Below are positions 20,961-32,039 of a stretch of 64,000 nt of DNA, one piece after another. Within the stretch, counting starts at the first letter, position 1. Each line of letters opens with the position of its first letter. The position numbers and the translations under genes are program-made. Below the pieces are notes generated by a model. That model saw only the letters and a list, made by a program, of their open reading frames with translations. It was not told the DNA's origin and did no database searches. The stretch lies in contig OX235262.1 of NCBI GenBank assembly GCA_944472135.2, positions 172,359,509-172,423,508 of the forward strand. Direction: 5' to 3'. Source of the stretch: Trichobilharzia regenti. Its lineage: Eukaryota > Platyhelminthes > Trematoda > Strigeidida > Schistosomatidae.

Positions 20961-21129
20961 CATCAAATCAATGTGCACCGTGATGATGGCCACCTAGAAT
21001 GGTGGCTACATTGCAAAATCGACTGATAGAATTCTGTCTGCACAGAACAAAGAACCAGACACCTTACATTATTTACTAACTTGTGTCCCATTGAAAGTGA
21101 CCCCACATTTGCCTATAAGCTTTCATTAC

Positions 21130-21245
21130 CTCCTCCTCACAATATCTCATCTATGTCACCTTAAGACATATGCTCAACCTGTCATTCCTCATTCAGTTTC
21201 CACTCAGAGGCTAGCCCGGCGTGCGGTGTCCCAGAGATTTTATCG
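21130..21245 (-). mobile_element. RTE 3'-end fragment
   Basis: On the minus strand it resembles the RTE C-terminal coding end (compare 28535-28640): 'ccactcagaggctagcccgg' mirrors the block with 'ctcgagtggaac'. It is short and diverged. Confidence 0.4.
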
Positions 21246-21639
21246 CAAATAACTTTATTTCTACAGTAGTTGGGGAATTTCATGACTGCGTGTGTTTCAA
21301 GGAAGTTTTGATCAGCTATAGAGTAGAACACAGTGATTTGTTCTCTGAGTTCAGACTACAACAAGTCAGTTTCGGTGGTTACAATAAATAGTTATCCCGT
21401 GTTCTTCTATTCATTTTCAACTTGTGATACAAAATTAAGCATATCTCAAAAGCATTCAAGAAGTGGTGTCCGTTTGACACAGATGTTGCCAAAACTTCTG
21501 ATTATCATAATGAGGTTATATATCTTTTTAGTTTTAATGAGGACACTTAAAAGATTCCTTGGAATAATGATTAAAATACGGAAAGGATACATATACTAGT
21601 ATGAACAAAACTAAGTGTTTCTACAAGAGAAACTACTGT

Positions 21640-22625
21640 CATGAAGAAAATGAAAGACAAATTCAGCGAAGAAAATTTTCGTAATCGACGAAATCGTCTT
21701 CAGAGGCTCTACATAGTTGTACTTATATTTACCAAAAATATATAGTGGTCTGTTATTGAGTAATAGGGGTGACATAATTGATATAATTACTAAGAATTGG
21801 CTTTAGAAGTAGTTGTAAAAGTTGTAAATTACGTGGTACTCAACGTCACAAAGGAAGAAAGCGTTAGAAATTTGATAAGATTAACGGTTATATTGGCCGC
21901 ACAAAGCTCACACTTTCCAAACACATCTCGAACATCATCCAATATGGCTAGCAAAAGGAAAATACAAGACAGTTACTGGCTCAATTCTCGGACACTTGGA
22001 GAACTCAAGCCACTCAGCTCCGCCAGAGTCGCCTTTTAAGATTATCTACAAGGTGAGGTTAATTGGTGTAAAGGGCGTCAGGTGTGAGCATTTGTGTATG
22101 TCTGGGGCGTTGACAATTCATCTGTACAACTCCGAACTCCTTCCGTATACAGGAAACGCTTGTCCAGTCTCTTATTCTACCATGGTCTTAACCTCTTCAC
22201 TAGTTGATCCCTGTAAAGATTTTTATTTCTGATGATCACTTTACTTTTACTTTAATAATTAATTCCCTATAATCGCTCTCACATGTTCCTTTTTTACATT
22301 TTCACATCCTCTTCACACTTGTTAAATTGACTTCCAACTAACTTTATTCTCACTCAATAGTAATTTTAACCTGGTCAAATTACCAGACATTTCTTCCTTG
22401 GAGTTGTTGAGTACTACGTGATTTATAACTTTTAGTTTTTACTTCTAAAGCCATTTCTGAGTAATTATATCAATTATGTTACCCCCCACCCCTCTACTCA
22501 GCAATAGACTACTATACATTTTCGGTAAATATAAATATGACTGAACAGCCTCTGAAGATGATTTCGTCGATTACGAAAATTTTCTCCGTAGAATTGTCTT
22601 TTATTTTCTTCATGACTCAATGGGT
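21640..22625. mobile_element. PLE-like repeat with inverted termini
   Basis: Arms at 21645-21850 and 22385-22615 are inverted: 'ttttcgtaatcgacgaaatc' (21676) mirrors 'gatttcgtcgattacgaaaa' (22560), and 'taattgatataattac' mirrors 'gtaattatatcaatta'. The interior matches 54650-55190. The terminus contains CTGAAGA followed by a hairpin and GAAA, reminiscent of the PLE-C core, but stem II is poor. Confidence 0.5.
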
Positions 22626-22678
22626 ATTTTCGGTGCATACAGACATCACTCAGCATTAACTATATCAACTCCACTTAC

Positions 22679-22764
22679 CTCCAATGTATTACCAAATTCG
22701 GAAGCTCCTTGTGCACGTATATGATTCCAGTGTAGACTAAGCCATTTCAAGCATATACTGTTAG
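22679..22764 (-). CDS. leucine-rich repeat exon
   Basis: 86 bp, acceptor TTTTAG, donor GTAAGT. It reads NSICLKWLSLHWNHIRAQGA, then SEFGNTLE. The KWLSLHWNHI..QGA pattern is one ribonuclease-inhibitor-type repeat. It is separated from the next upstream repeat exon (22818-22899) by an intron of only about 53 bp, which is very short compared with the rest of the gene. Confidence 0.85.
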
Positions 22765-22817
22765 CTAAAATGTGTGTAAGAATTCAGAATTGCCTCAACT
22801 TTTATTTACAAACTCAC

Positions 22818-22899
22818 TTAATGCTTTAGCCAATCCACTAGCTCCATCTGACATAATGTTGTTTTTTGAAAGATCAAGTTTTGTTAAACGCGTATTCAT
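22818..22899 (-). CDS. leucine-rich repeat exon
   Basis: 82 bp, acceptor TATATAG, donor GTGAGT. It reads NTRLTKLDLSKNNIMSDGAS, then GLAKALS. KLDLSKNNI..DGA..LAKAL is a textbook ribonuclease-inhibitor-type LRR. Exon lengths near 84 bp (28 residues) are typical where one exon encodes one repeat. Confidence 0.85.
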
Positions 22900-22984
22900 C
22901 TATATACATTAAAATGAAATGTAATCAAAATATTATCATGAAAATCGTTTTAAATCAAAAGAAAAAATTGAAAATAGTTCATAC

Positions 22985-24605
22985 ATCCAATGCCTTATGA
23001 AACAGTAGAACAATACTTTAGGTAATTCCATATTAGTTTGTTTATTAGATATATCACACAGTGAAATAGTGTTATTTACTGGATGAAGTTTCGAACACAA
23101 TCTAGTATTGTTCATAATCATATCAATTGTAATCACTCGACTTTGAAACTTGCGTTTTATAGTTTTCTTTGTCTTCTCCTATTTGTCGTCGTAGGGTAGT
23201 AGAATTTTCCAGATATCCATCAGGACAGGTGATGAGTCATTTCTATTACATGTATTTGCAGTTGATTCGATAAATAAAGCTTCTGTTATCAATCTCTCCC
23301 TCCACCTAGCTGTTACATTAGATTTTAAAACTGTCATCCTATCTCATCCTATTGTATGGTTGTGTGTAATTGCATGAAGCTGAAATATTCTCTAGATTTC
23401 TTATCTTATTCGGGTCCACTAATCTAGATTTTGCTTCTAGTTTTTATGTTCAACTAGTCTGACTGACTGCACCTGTTCTACTACTTTGACCTATGTATTT
23501 GACGTAACAATCATTATAGACAGGTTATTAGATAAACTAAATTGTTTTGTTTCAAAGGCTCCACAGGATACTTTAACCGACAAAGTTTGTTTCTAATTGA
23601 GTTTGTGGTGTTTGAATGCCAGCCACTTTTATTCCTGCCTTGTTAAGTATTCTGCGTAAGGCTTCCAAGGTTCCTTCCTTGTATGGAATTACTACTTATG
23701 ATTTAGATTCTTCATTGTTGGTGTCGTCATTAATATTATTATTATCACTATTATAATTATCATTATTAGTGTTATCATTATTATTATTGTTATTATTATT
23801 ATTTTCACTATCGCTACTATCATTATTTATTTTATTTTTAGATTTCCTTACATACTTTCTGACTAATTTATCCAGATAATTATTAAGTTTCAAGGCTTCT
23901 TTTATGTGTATCATTTCTTGTCTTAAATTTTCCTTAGTACTACTTAGTTTTTCTGCTCTGTCAGTTAAACATTTTACCAATTCTATTTTTACTGACATAG
24001 GATGGGATGATCGGATTTCCAAGTATCTGTTCGAATGTGTGGGTTTTCTGTAAACACTAGCGTGTTTAACTTCCCATCTTCTTTACTTTTTACGTTGCAA
24101 TCTAACATTGGAAGTTCCCTTTCCTGACTTTCCAATTCATAAGTGAATTGAATTGCCTCAACCTTCGAGTTGATGTGTTCAAAAAATCTATCTATATCTT
24201 GTGTACAGCGATAGCACTACATGCAATTACACACAACCATACAATAGGATGAATGGGATAGGATGACAGTTTTAAAATCTAAGGTCACAGGGTATAGGGA
24301 GAGATTGATAATAGAAGCTTTATTTATCGAATCAACTGCAAATACATGTAATAGAAATGACTCATCACCTGTCCAGACGGATATCTGGAAAATTCTACTA
24401 CCCTACGACGACAAATAGGAGAAGACAAAGAAAACTATAAAACTCAAGTTTCAAAGTCGAGTGATTACAATTGATATGATTATGAACAATACTAGATTGT
24501 GTTCGAAACCTCATCCAGTAAATAACACTATTTCACTGTGTGATATATCTAATAAACAAACTAATATGGAATTACTTACTACCACAGTGCCCAAGTTTTA
24601 CACAT
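22985..24605 (-). mobile_element. PLE-B with inverted terminal arms
   Basis: Coding remnants read on the minus strand. 23696-24022 carries HPMSVKIELVKCLTDRAEKL and an Asn-rich stretch from (ATT)n, and the GIY-YIG part lies at about 23400-23650. The arms at 23040-23385 and 24205-24560 are reverse complements ('ctactaccctacgacgacaa' at 24400 mirrors 23180-23200). Each arm contains the PLE-B terminal hairpin (23090-23125 and 24484-24509). Confidence 0.65.
24484..24509 (+). ncRNA. PLE-B terminal hairpin (hammerhead-like)
   Basis: Preceded by ATTATGA, stem GAACA (24484-24488) pairs with TGTTC (24500-24504), followed directly by GAAAC. Other copies have GAGCA/TGCTC in the same place, so the stem is kept by paired changes. 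The box ATTATGA does not fit CUGANGA, so it is called hammerhead-like only. Confidence 0.5.
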
Positions 24606-24679
24606 ATATTAATACTTTACTTAGTTTTTGTTTTATTTAAATAATTAGTATGACCCGTTGCACAAGAGGTGACTTTAGT

Positions 24680-24870
24680 GACTCAAATGGTTTAGTGGAC
24701 AGCGCTTTTGCGATTTAAATTTTGGGCACTGGGTTTCAGCCCCTAAGGAAACATTATTACTCACAACATCCAGCTGACGAGTTCCAAATAGGACGAAATG
24801 CTCATCTTGGACTACCAATTAACTTCGTATTTTCTGTTTTGCTTTTTAAATTCACTTTTGATATCTTTGT
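24680..24870 (+). mobile_element. Sm-alpha-like SINE, best-preserved copy
   Basis: A-box-like TGGTTTAGTGG (TRGYNNANNGG matched) at about 24698, B-box-like 'gggtttcagcccc', then a nearly canonical hammerhead and 'ggactaccaattaactt'. It is followed 170 bp downstream by a second, more degraded copy. Confidence 0.75.
24767..24812 (+). ncRNA. hammerhead ribozyme (Sm-alpha type), near-canonical
   Basis: CATCCAG + CTGACGAG + stem II TTCC...GGA (loop aaata) + CGAAA + TGCTCATC + TTGGA. Stem I is ATCCA/TTGGA with a G-U pair, stem III is ATG/CAT, and the cleavage triplet is AUC. The single core change is at the fifth base of CTGATGAG (T to C), i.e. the N7 position, which is variable in natural hammerheads. 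This is the Sm-alpha copy in the window most likely to retain activity. Confidence 0.7.
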
Positions 24871-25039
24871 TGAATGAGTGGACCGATATTTTCATCCCTC
24901 GTCAACATGGAGACTTCTAATGCGTATGCCTGAACGATTTCTAAGGAATAACTTGAAGTTGATTTATCCAATAAATTAACACGAAAACGAAAAGTAAATT
25001 AAAAGTAAAACAATAGCTGGCAACTACTTGCGCAGGAGG

Positions 25040-25230
25040 TGTCTGTCGGGGACCAAGTGGTCTCCTGGATAACGCTTTGGTGTTTGAAGAAATACGTGTT
25101 TGGTTCGAGCCTCACTCACTGAGAACTTAGGCATATCCAGATAGTGACAAGTCTTAAGTGGGACGAAATGTGCATCCTAGTGGTTTTCACTGCTATTCAT
25201 TAGCCAACAAACTGCGTCAGGTATTCTCGA
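25040..25230 (+). mobile_element. Sm-alpha-like SINE, degraded
   Basis: Head with A-box-like 'agtggtctcctggataacgc' and B box 'ggttcgagcct'. The ribozyme region 'tccagatagtgacaagtctt...gggacgaaatgtgcatccta' keeps CGAAA but has lost CUGAUGA. Confidence 0.6.
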
Positions 25231-26200
25231 TAAATCACATAGAATCGGTACATGGATGATACATTTCTGATTATGAAAAATGAGGATGAAGCAAAGAGCA
25301 TCCTGGAAAAATTTAACGATGTTCATCCTGTAATAAAATTTTCCACTGAGAAAGAAAACGACTCTAGTACTTCATTCCTAGACATCCTTATAACCAGAAA
25401 AGAGGATGACGCATTAAGCAGTGTATATAGAAAACCTACATCAACTGGTTAGTATGCTAACTTATTCAGCTTCGTGACTTTGAAATATAAACGCAATCTG
25501 ATAAAGTGCTTGGTCCATAATGTAAGAGTAATCTACGCTGATGAATGTTTTAATGAAGAACTTAATGTTATTAAACAGTTGCTAAATGAAAATGGCTATC
25601 TCGAAAAATTCACTGATAAGAATATGAATCAGAAATCAAGACGGGCCTAAGTACCAACATTTTCAAAAAAGGCTTTATTCCTAAAACTTCAGTTTCCTTG
25701 GGGATAAAATCAGTGAGATATTAACACAACGCCTAAGGAATGCATTAAAAAGAGCATTCAGTGATGCTGATTTACTCTGTTTCTTCAGGATCACTCCTAT
25801 TTCGCTTTTAGGAGTAAACGACAAACTGCCTAATTCCGCATCTTCCATGTGTATCCACCAATTTAACTGCTGCTGCAGAGCCAGTTACATAGGCCGTACA
25901 ATCAGGCATGTTTCATATCGGATTTACGAACATCACCGTGCATGGTTAAGTAAGGGACAAACAAATCCATTCATAGCTCTATACTATCTCATCTGATGGA
26001 TACACAGCACAAGATTGATGTCAGTGAGGCGGCTTTCAAAGTCATCTGCCACAAACCAACCAACTAATCTTAATTTCACCTTGAGAGTTCGATTACTAAA
26101 TATTGCTGAGGCTGTGGGTATCCATATTAACAAGCCTAATTTATGCATCCAAAGGAAGTTATTTCAGACATTATCATTACCTTGACCATCTAGGTTTCAA
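25220..26200 (+). pseudogene. PLE-A C-terminal RT and GIY-YIG remnant
   Basis: Begins at RT motif C (MDDTFLIMKNEDEAKSILEK; the YxDD Asp pair is intact), then FNDVHPVIKF, FLDILITRKED, a stop after PTSTG at about 25450, then LKYKRNLIKCLVH and NEELNVIKQLLNENGYLEKF. A GIY-YIG block follows near 25850-25930 (CIHQFNCCCRASYIGRTIRH, where the related copies have GASYIGR). The RT N-terminal half is absent. It is the plus-strand relative of the copy at 6.8-8.3 kb. Confidence 0.75.
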
Positions 26201-26369
26201 TGATCATGAATTTTTGTGGAATTTTCCTCATTTTACTTGATATTCTATTCTCTACTATATCTTTATTATTATTATAATTTGTGCATCTTTAATGAACTGT
26301 AATTGCATTGATTATACTTTACAAATCGATATTATTTAAAACACATTATTCTAGAGTATTCTATGTTTA

Positions 26370-26615
26370 TTTTTTTATTCCTTCACGTTCCCAGCGGAAC
26401 TTAGGGTAGCTTCAAGAATGAGGCTTGAAGTTTCAGTAGCAGTGGTGTCTACTTTTACAGAGTGGGGCTGCTAGTCTCATGCCCAACCTTCCCTCTTTAC
26501 CAGGTCAGGTATATCACTGGTTTAAAGAGGCAAAGGAGTGCGTCTGTGACCTGGGATCGAACCTCGGTTCATATTAGGCGTGGTTGACGAGCATTTTACC
26601 GCTGTGCCACCGACA
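26370..26615 (-). mobile_element. SINE-1a, full-length copy
   Basis: Minus strand: head 'gtcggtggcacagcggtaaa' with B box 'gaggttcgatccc', body 'actcctttgcctctttaaac', 'agcagccccactctgtaaaa', and tail ending 'gttccgctgggaacgtgaag'. All four parts are in order, so it is complete. Confidence 0.8.
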
Positions 26616-26639
26616 AATTCTATGAATTTAAACATAGAT

Positions 26640-26960
26640 ATAATCCATTAAAACACTAGAAAGAAGAGAACACGAAATTCAGCAAAGATCGCATTTCGGT
26701 GATTTCAATTTCAAAAGCCTTTATATGCATGCATTTACATAGATACAATTCTTATTTGATTTCACATAACTACGAAGGCGAATAAAAGGTGACAATTATT
26801 TTCAACTAAATACAGCTTACGAGTGACTTAGAAACAAAATTACACAGGATTAGGATGAATAATAGGTGCGTAAAAAAAATGAAGATGAAAACAAATTGAA
26901 GTAATAATTTTCGACTTGAAATAGAACTTAGGATGTGTGAATATAGATTACAGGAGTCTT
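26640..26960 (+). repeat. foldback-family repeat, single arm
   Basis: Matches the arm of the inverted repeat at 36.68-37.37 kb: 'agaagagaacacgaaattca', 'gatacaattctt', 'aacgaaggcg'-like text and 'caattattttcaact'. Only one arm is present here. Confidence 0.55.
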
Positions 26961-27559
26961 AGAAGGCTCTGGACCTGAATTCAGAGCTTATCTGTTCAGC
27001 CTGACTTTTCAGGCTTTTCAACATACAACACTTCTCCTCCTAAGGAATCCAGTATAGGCATCTAAACCAAGTCGCTATAGTCTGAATACAACGAACTGAG
27101 CTCTGTGTTCTACTTTGCAGTTGATAAAACTTCCTTGAGACACTAGCAGTCACGGAAAGCTCCAAATACAGGAAAAAGTTGATTATTATTCGGTAATTTT
27201 GCAGTTTTCAACATTGCCGTTAGACGGCTACATAGTTCAGTCGAAGTACAAAATAAATACTTAGAATAAAGTGGAATATTCCCAACAAGGCGGGATCAGA
27301 AACTCTGTCTGCAAAAATAACACACCAAACAATTCCAGCTGACAGTTCAAGGTTAGAATCACCCTCATTTACTCAAACAGAATCACTGTCTTTAAACAAC
27401 ACATTATCAATATCTTCATACAACCACACAGGTAAAGACTTAAAAAATTAAAATTAGAGATTAAACAGGAAGAAAGACAAATAATAACGATCAAATCAAT
27501 AGATGGTATGCAAATATCAGATCAATGATATACAGTAGGACAATGACTACAAAGTTATT

Positions 27560-28085
27560 CAAGTATTGATTTTTGTAGGGATTGTGTTTGATTGGTTGGA
27601 GGGTTTCATTGTGTGCTGACATCGGTTAGGGAATCATTACAAAAAAACTGCAAGTAGTACTGGACTTCAGTGTAGAGCGAAGACAGTTGTTGATAAATGC
27701 CTACAACCTGTTGGAAATATTCTTTGTGACCCGCCCACCAAGTTTCTGATCCGTTCCGTATAGAAGAGCTGACTGACTTGACGTTTGTATTGAAAATCCG
27801 ACCGAATATTATTGTTGATGCTGAGTGACGAAGATTTCCAGATTGGTTTCAGGTTGATGAATGTGTTTCTCACCTTCCCGATTCTCGCTCGAATCGACAT
27901 CCTCGTCCGTTCCGACTGCCTGTAGTTGAGGCAATGCTCCCTAGATAAGTGAATTAAGTAACCCCTTTCAAATCCCTCCCGTTGATGGTGATTGGCGCTG
28001 GATGTTTCTGCAGTTGTTGTTGTTGGTTGGTTATTTTCATAACCTCCGTCTTGTCTGTGTTCACTTGGAGTCCTCTCTTTGTTAT
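27560..28085 (-). mobile_element. RTE RT C-terminal fragment joined to a SINE-2 tail
   Basis: 27667-27900 reads RARIGKVRNTFINLKPIWKS, then SLSINNNIRSDFQYK, the segment after the RT palm in RTE elements. It continues upstream to 28085 in degraded form ('acttggagtcctctcttt'). The adjoining 27560-27666 is a SINE-2 3' end ('caagtattgatttttgtagg', 'gagtact'-like end). Both are broken. Confidence 0.65.
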
Positions 28086-28216
28086 TATTGGGGAACTCAA
28101 AAGAGTAATTTCAACATTTAACAGATGTACATCACGATGAATTATCTTGTTTATCCACTACAAATCTAATTCAGTATTATTTTTCTAACCAAAAAACGAT
28201 TGTCACAATAACTTAC

Positions 28217-28266
28217 TCTTAACCCATTCGCAATCGCAACCGCACCATCATCATTTATTTTCGCAT
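28217..28266 (-). CDS. leucine-rich repeat mini-exon
   Basis: 50 bp, acceptor TTACAG, donor GTAAGTT. It reads AKINDDGAVAIANGLR, the second half (helix) of a ribonuclease-inhibitor-type repeat (I.DDGA.AIANGL). Mini-exons of this size are common in trematode genes. Its good splice sites and pattern support it despite its length. Confidence 0.75.
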
Positions 28267-28414
28267 CTGTAATTAGTCAAAAAAAATACAGATTTTTTTA
28301 TTTTGTGCTTTGAAATTCTGATCCTGAAAAAATCCTGGTGAAATTAAACTTCTTCAGCTACCAAATAGCATCACAGCTAAGATATCACAATTATGGTTAA
28401 TGTTATTGTTATTC

Positions 28415-28640
28415 AGTTGGGTTCCGGGTGGAACATCAAGCTTTAGCAGAACATCTCGGTTGCATTCTGTTCGCCGCACTGCTCTTTAGCTGACTGCATG
28501 ACTGATCATAAGGTTTCACCTTCTCCTCACATGATCTCTTCCATGTAACCCTCCGACCCATACCCAACTAATCGCTTCTCCCTTGAGTTCCACTCGAGCG
28601 ATAGCCTGGTGTGCACTGTAACATAACAGTCTCTTCAAAG
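28415..28640 (-). mobile_element. RTE 3'-end fragment
   Basis: Mirror of the RTE terminus: starts (reverse) at 'tcgctcgagtggaactcaag', passes 'gggtcggagggttacatgga' and 'agatcatgtgaggagaaggt', and ends near 'gttccacccggaacccaac'. 5'-truncated. It lies about 150 bp upstream (in gene orientation) of the LRR mini-exon. Confidence 0.6.
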
Positions 28641-28644
28641 TATA

Positions 28645-29815
28645 TAAGATCCATCTCCACTTCCTTTGGAATATTTTACATTGATAGGTTCTTGATTGGT
28701 CCGTTTTCACACGAATGTTTATTAACCTTTCCCTCCTAAAGAAATACAGTTTTCGGTTGTGTTGAACCTCTTGAGATGAATAATTTTGATTCTGTCGCCT
28801 TCAGCGTCAATCTAGACAATTTAATCAGTTGTAATTTCACAATGAATTAAGCCGTTTAAATGTGTAGTATATTTTTGGTGGCTTTCCTACAAACCCTGGA
28901 TAAAAAGGAATCTTTTTTTTCTACAACGTTTTCCGTATGTACATCCCGACCCACTTTTATGTTATGATGCAAAACATTTGTAGCTCAGGTGGATGATTTT
29001 GATGTAATTGTATTCCCTGAGCTAGACGGTTTATTTGCTAAGGTTTTATTGCCCTACTAGGCAACACCAGCGCACACTTCACTTTGAAAGTGAAGTATTA
29101 ATTACACTTTCAAACTTTCTCCGATAGTTTTAGTATCTTCTTTATTCAAAATCCATGAATTTGTAACATCAGATGTCCCCGGATGCTAGGTGGAGACTAA
29201 TGGCTAATTGATGTCTATGCAGATGAACATGAATAGGACTGATACGTTGTCTAAAACAGTAATTGTTTTCAATTTTCGAAGTTTATTCTGCAGGTTGTAT
29301 TAATAAGCTTTATGCACCTGATTATTTCTTTTCTGCTAAGCTCGGCTTATGTAATATGAACTGAAGGCTGTTTTCAAATGTGTGAGCTTCAGACATTCAT
29401 GTTGCACTCATCAAGATACATTTCTTGCGTAATAACTTACTCCTTGTTCATGTCTTTTGGGAAAAATCACATGACGCTTCAAAAAAAATGTTTCAGTTTT
29501 ACACACACCCCTCCTCATGTGTTTTGTTTACTACAGTGTGTCTCCATTCCTCTTGAAAAATCTGGTCATGTTCATTTTTTGTCTATATCGTTTTTGATTA
29601 GATCGATATGATCTAGTTCTGCATAAAATTGTAGGGACCGTTTTGTATTGGTCAAAACACACATGAATTATCCCTAATGTTTGTATCTCATCTGCGGCAT
29701 TTTCGTAATATGCTTCGATTGTCATTTTAAGCTTACTGCTTCATTTTGCAAGTCGGCCGGATGAGCAATGAAGATACACGTGCGATAAATGGTCACATAA
29801 CCATAGAAACAAATA
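28645..29815. other. mostly unrecognised intron sequence
   Basis: No gene seen. At 29035-29105 a minus-strand piece resembles the PLE-C terminus ('gcgctggtgttgcctagtag'), but its ribozyme box and GAAA are both mutated. The rest is AT-rich with no repeat that I can match. Confidence 0.4.
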
Positions 29816-29819
29816 TTTC

Positions 29820-30260
29820 CACAAAATTTTATCATGCGTTGACATCAGTTATAGTAGCAGTGGGAACCCGGGAGTACTGGACAGCTATTTTAAATCCCTG
29901 AAAACTATTACTTGAAAGATAAGCTTATGCTCAGTAGACACCACCTCTATACAGGAAGTTACCTGGAGTGCTAGTGAGTAGGTAAGAGAACAGTTGCTCC
30001 CTAATTGCATTAGCTGGCGGTAGCACTGAATATGTTGTGAATTGGTAGAATCTGAAATTCATGAACTGGCCATTGAGTTGGGTCCCAGTAATGAATGGTC
30101 TACGAGCTTACATAGTAGCCAAAATATCATAGACTCGGATTCCGACGCGTAAGTACCACAGAAAATTTCCAAACTAAGACGAAAGAGTTGCCCAGTACTC
30201 CCTGGTTTTCCAGGGCTTTTCCAGCTGATGTCAGCTGGTTACCAAACCAGTAGCAAATCA
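29820..30260. repeat. pair of degraded SINE-2 copies
   Basis: A minus-strand piece at about 29825-29890 ('tgcgttgacatcagttat', 'gggagtactggacagct') and a plus-strand copy at about 30055-30250 ('gaactggccattgagttggg', 'ccaaactaagacgaaag', 'cccagtactccctggttttc'). Ribozyme cores are degraded. Confidence 0.5.
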
Positions 30261-30399
30261 AATCCCTGCAAGCCGAATTGCGAAGGTGTCTAGCAAGAGC
30301 TAGTAATTTTTAATATATTTTCTGTCTTTGGAATTTCCTCTAGCGTTTTGACTGGTTTTGTGGTCTGGGGTTGCTAGTCCCACCGATGAGAAGACTCTA

Positions 30400-31370
30400 G
30401 AAGACCTAGATTTCTCTCGTGGCTCATATATGTCACACAAATGTGAAGACTTACAGGAGTAAACCAATAAATTGGCTGAAGAGGCAGTCGGTGTAGACAG
30501 GACTGCAGGTGAACACAGAGAAGACGGAGGTGATGACGATAACCAACCAACAGCAACACCAGCACCAACAAGCACCAATCACCATCAGTCAGAGAGATTA
30601 AACTACTTACCTCACTTATCTAGGCAGGAAGCACAGTTTCAATTACAGGCAACCGAGACGGATGAAGATGTAAAAGTTGGAATAGGAAAGGCAAGATGCG
30701 CCTTCATCAACCTGAAACCAGTTGGAAAATCTTCTACACTCGGCATAAACAACAAGATTAGGATTTTCAACACCCCAGTGTCAAGTCAGCCTTTCTATAC
30801 GCTGGTCAGAAACTTGCACTGCGTGTAACGAAAAGGATTTTGAACAGGTTGCAAACTTTCATCAGTAGCTTCCACCTTCACTGGCTCCATATTGAAGATC
30901 AAATGGCCAGGCAGAAATAATTAGTAAGAAGAGACTGTGGGAATAAACCAGCCAAGAGCCAGTCCGCTAACAAATATGTACGGGAAAATGGAGGTGGATT
31001 GATCAGGCGCACGATGAGAAGGCCATCGAATGAAATCGTGCGCAATGCAGGGCACCACTCCAGTGGAACCTGAATGCGAATTGACAAGTGGGTCTTCGGT
31101 GAGAGGGTGACATGGAGAAGATCGTGTGAGGAAGAGATATTTTTTCATTATAGCTTGATTTTACACAGTACTTTTGGTTCAAGTATGGAATATTTCAGCA
31201 TGTGATATTGTTAGCTCAAATTTTGCAGGCCGACCATTGATATCAGGTGTGCGTTTGGGCAATAGTAGATCCAGCTGAAGACGATGGCAGAAAATAGAGG
31301 AATGTAGAGATGTGGTGTTGAAGTCTTATGTTCCCCTTCGGAACCCAAGGGAACAAAAATAATAATAATA
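30400..31370 (+). mobile_element. RTE RT fragment with nested SINE-1b tail
   Basis: 30470-30830 carries GIGKARCAFINLKPVGKSST, then LGINNKIRIFNTPVSSQPFY (RTE segment after the palm). 30900-31140 holds the C-terminal part ('ccagtggaacctgaatgcga', 'gagggtgacatggagaagat'). At 31143-31262 a minus-strand SINE-1b 3' part (without its tRNA head) is inserted. The RTE end resumes to 'gttccccttcggaacccaag' plus (AAT)n. Confidence 0.65.
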
Positions 31371-31554
31371 ACAATGAGCTAGTAGAAACAATTATCAAAT
31401 TTTCAAGTAGTGAACTCTTCGTATCACCTTGACTCTCCAAAGGCATATCAACAGTTAACGCTAATTTCGTCATGGTTTATCATTTCATGCTGTGAATGTT
31501 ATCTGCAATTTTATTGGTTGAAATATGAAACCATAAAAAAAACAGTTTATCTAC

Positions 31555-31648
31555 CTTTAAGTATTAAGGTATTCAGCTGAGTGTTTTTCGTGAGTATCGA
31601 CTGTATGAGTTTGCAGGCCTCTTGATCCATTGGATTACCTGAAAGGTT
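31555..31648 (-). CDS. leucine-rich repeat exon
   Basis: 94 bp, acceptor CATATAG, donor GTAGAT (weaker). It reads NLSGNPMDQEACKLIQSILT, then KNTQLNTLILK. NLSGNP..QEA..L...L..N..L.TL.L is one complete repeat plus the next strand. It lies between the LRR exon at 36.2 kb and the mini-exon at 28.2 kb. Confidence 0.8.
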
Positions 31649-32039
31649 CTATATGAAAGGCCAGAAGAGAAATAAATACAATCATGGAAGAAATTTACAG
31701 TAAAAGGGAACCAGATTTGCATAACTACAATGAAATGCAACAAATAAGTTAAATCAAAACAATTACATATTCTACCCAGCATTCCTGTAGTTATTCACAA
31801 TAGGAAATCTTGTCACCTGGACGTCTTTCCCAATCTGGATAGCATACAGAAGTAAAAAGTTTGTTTTTCCCTATTCGATCATTCATCTCTAAAACATATA
31901 AATTGTAAAGCGACCTTCCACTGGATAATTGATCAGTATTTACGCAAACAATAGACGATACAAAATTAAATTCCACTAGCACATTATGAGTATCATTTAG
32001 GAAGAAAGCATCATAAAAAAGATAATAAAAATGAAATCA

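Noticed and set aside
22555..22600. Hammerhead ribozyme at the end of the 21.6-22.6 kb repeat
   Set aside because: CTGAAGA and GAAA are there, but stem II does not pair well, so it is left as reminiscent only.
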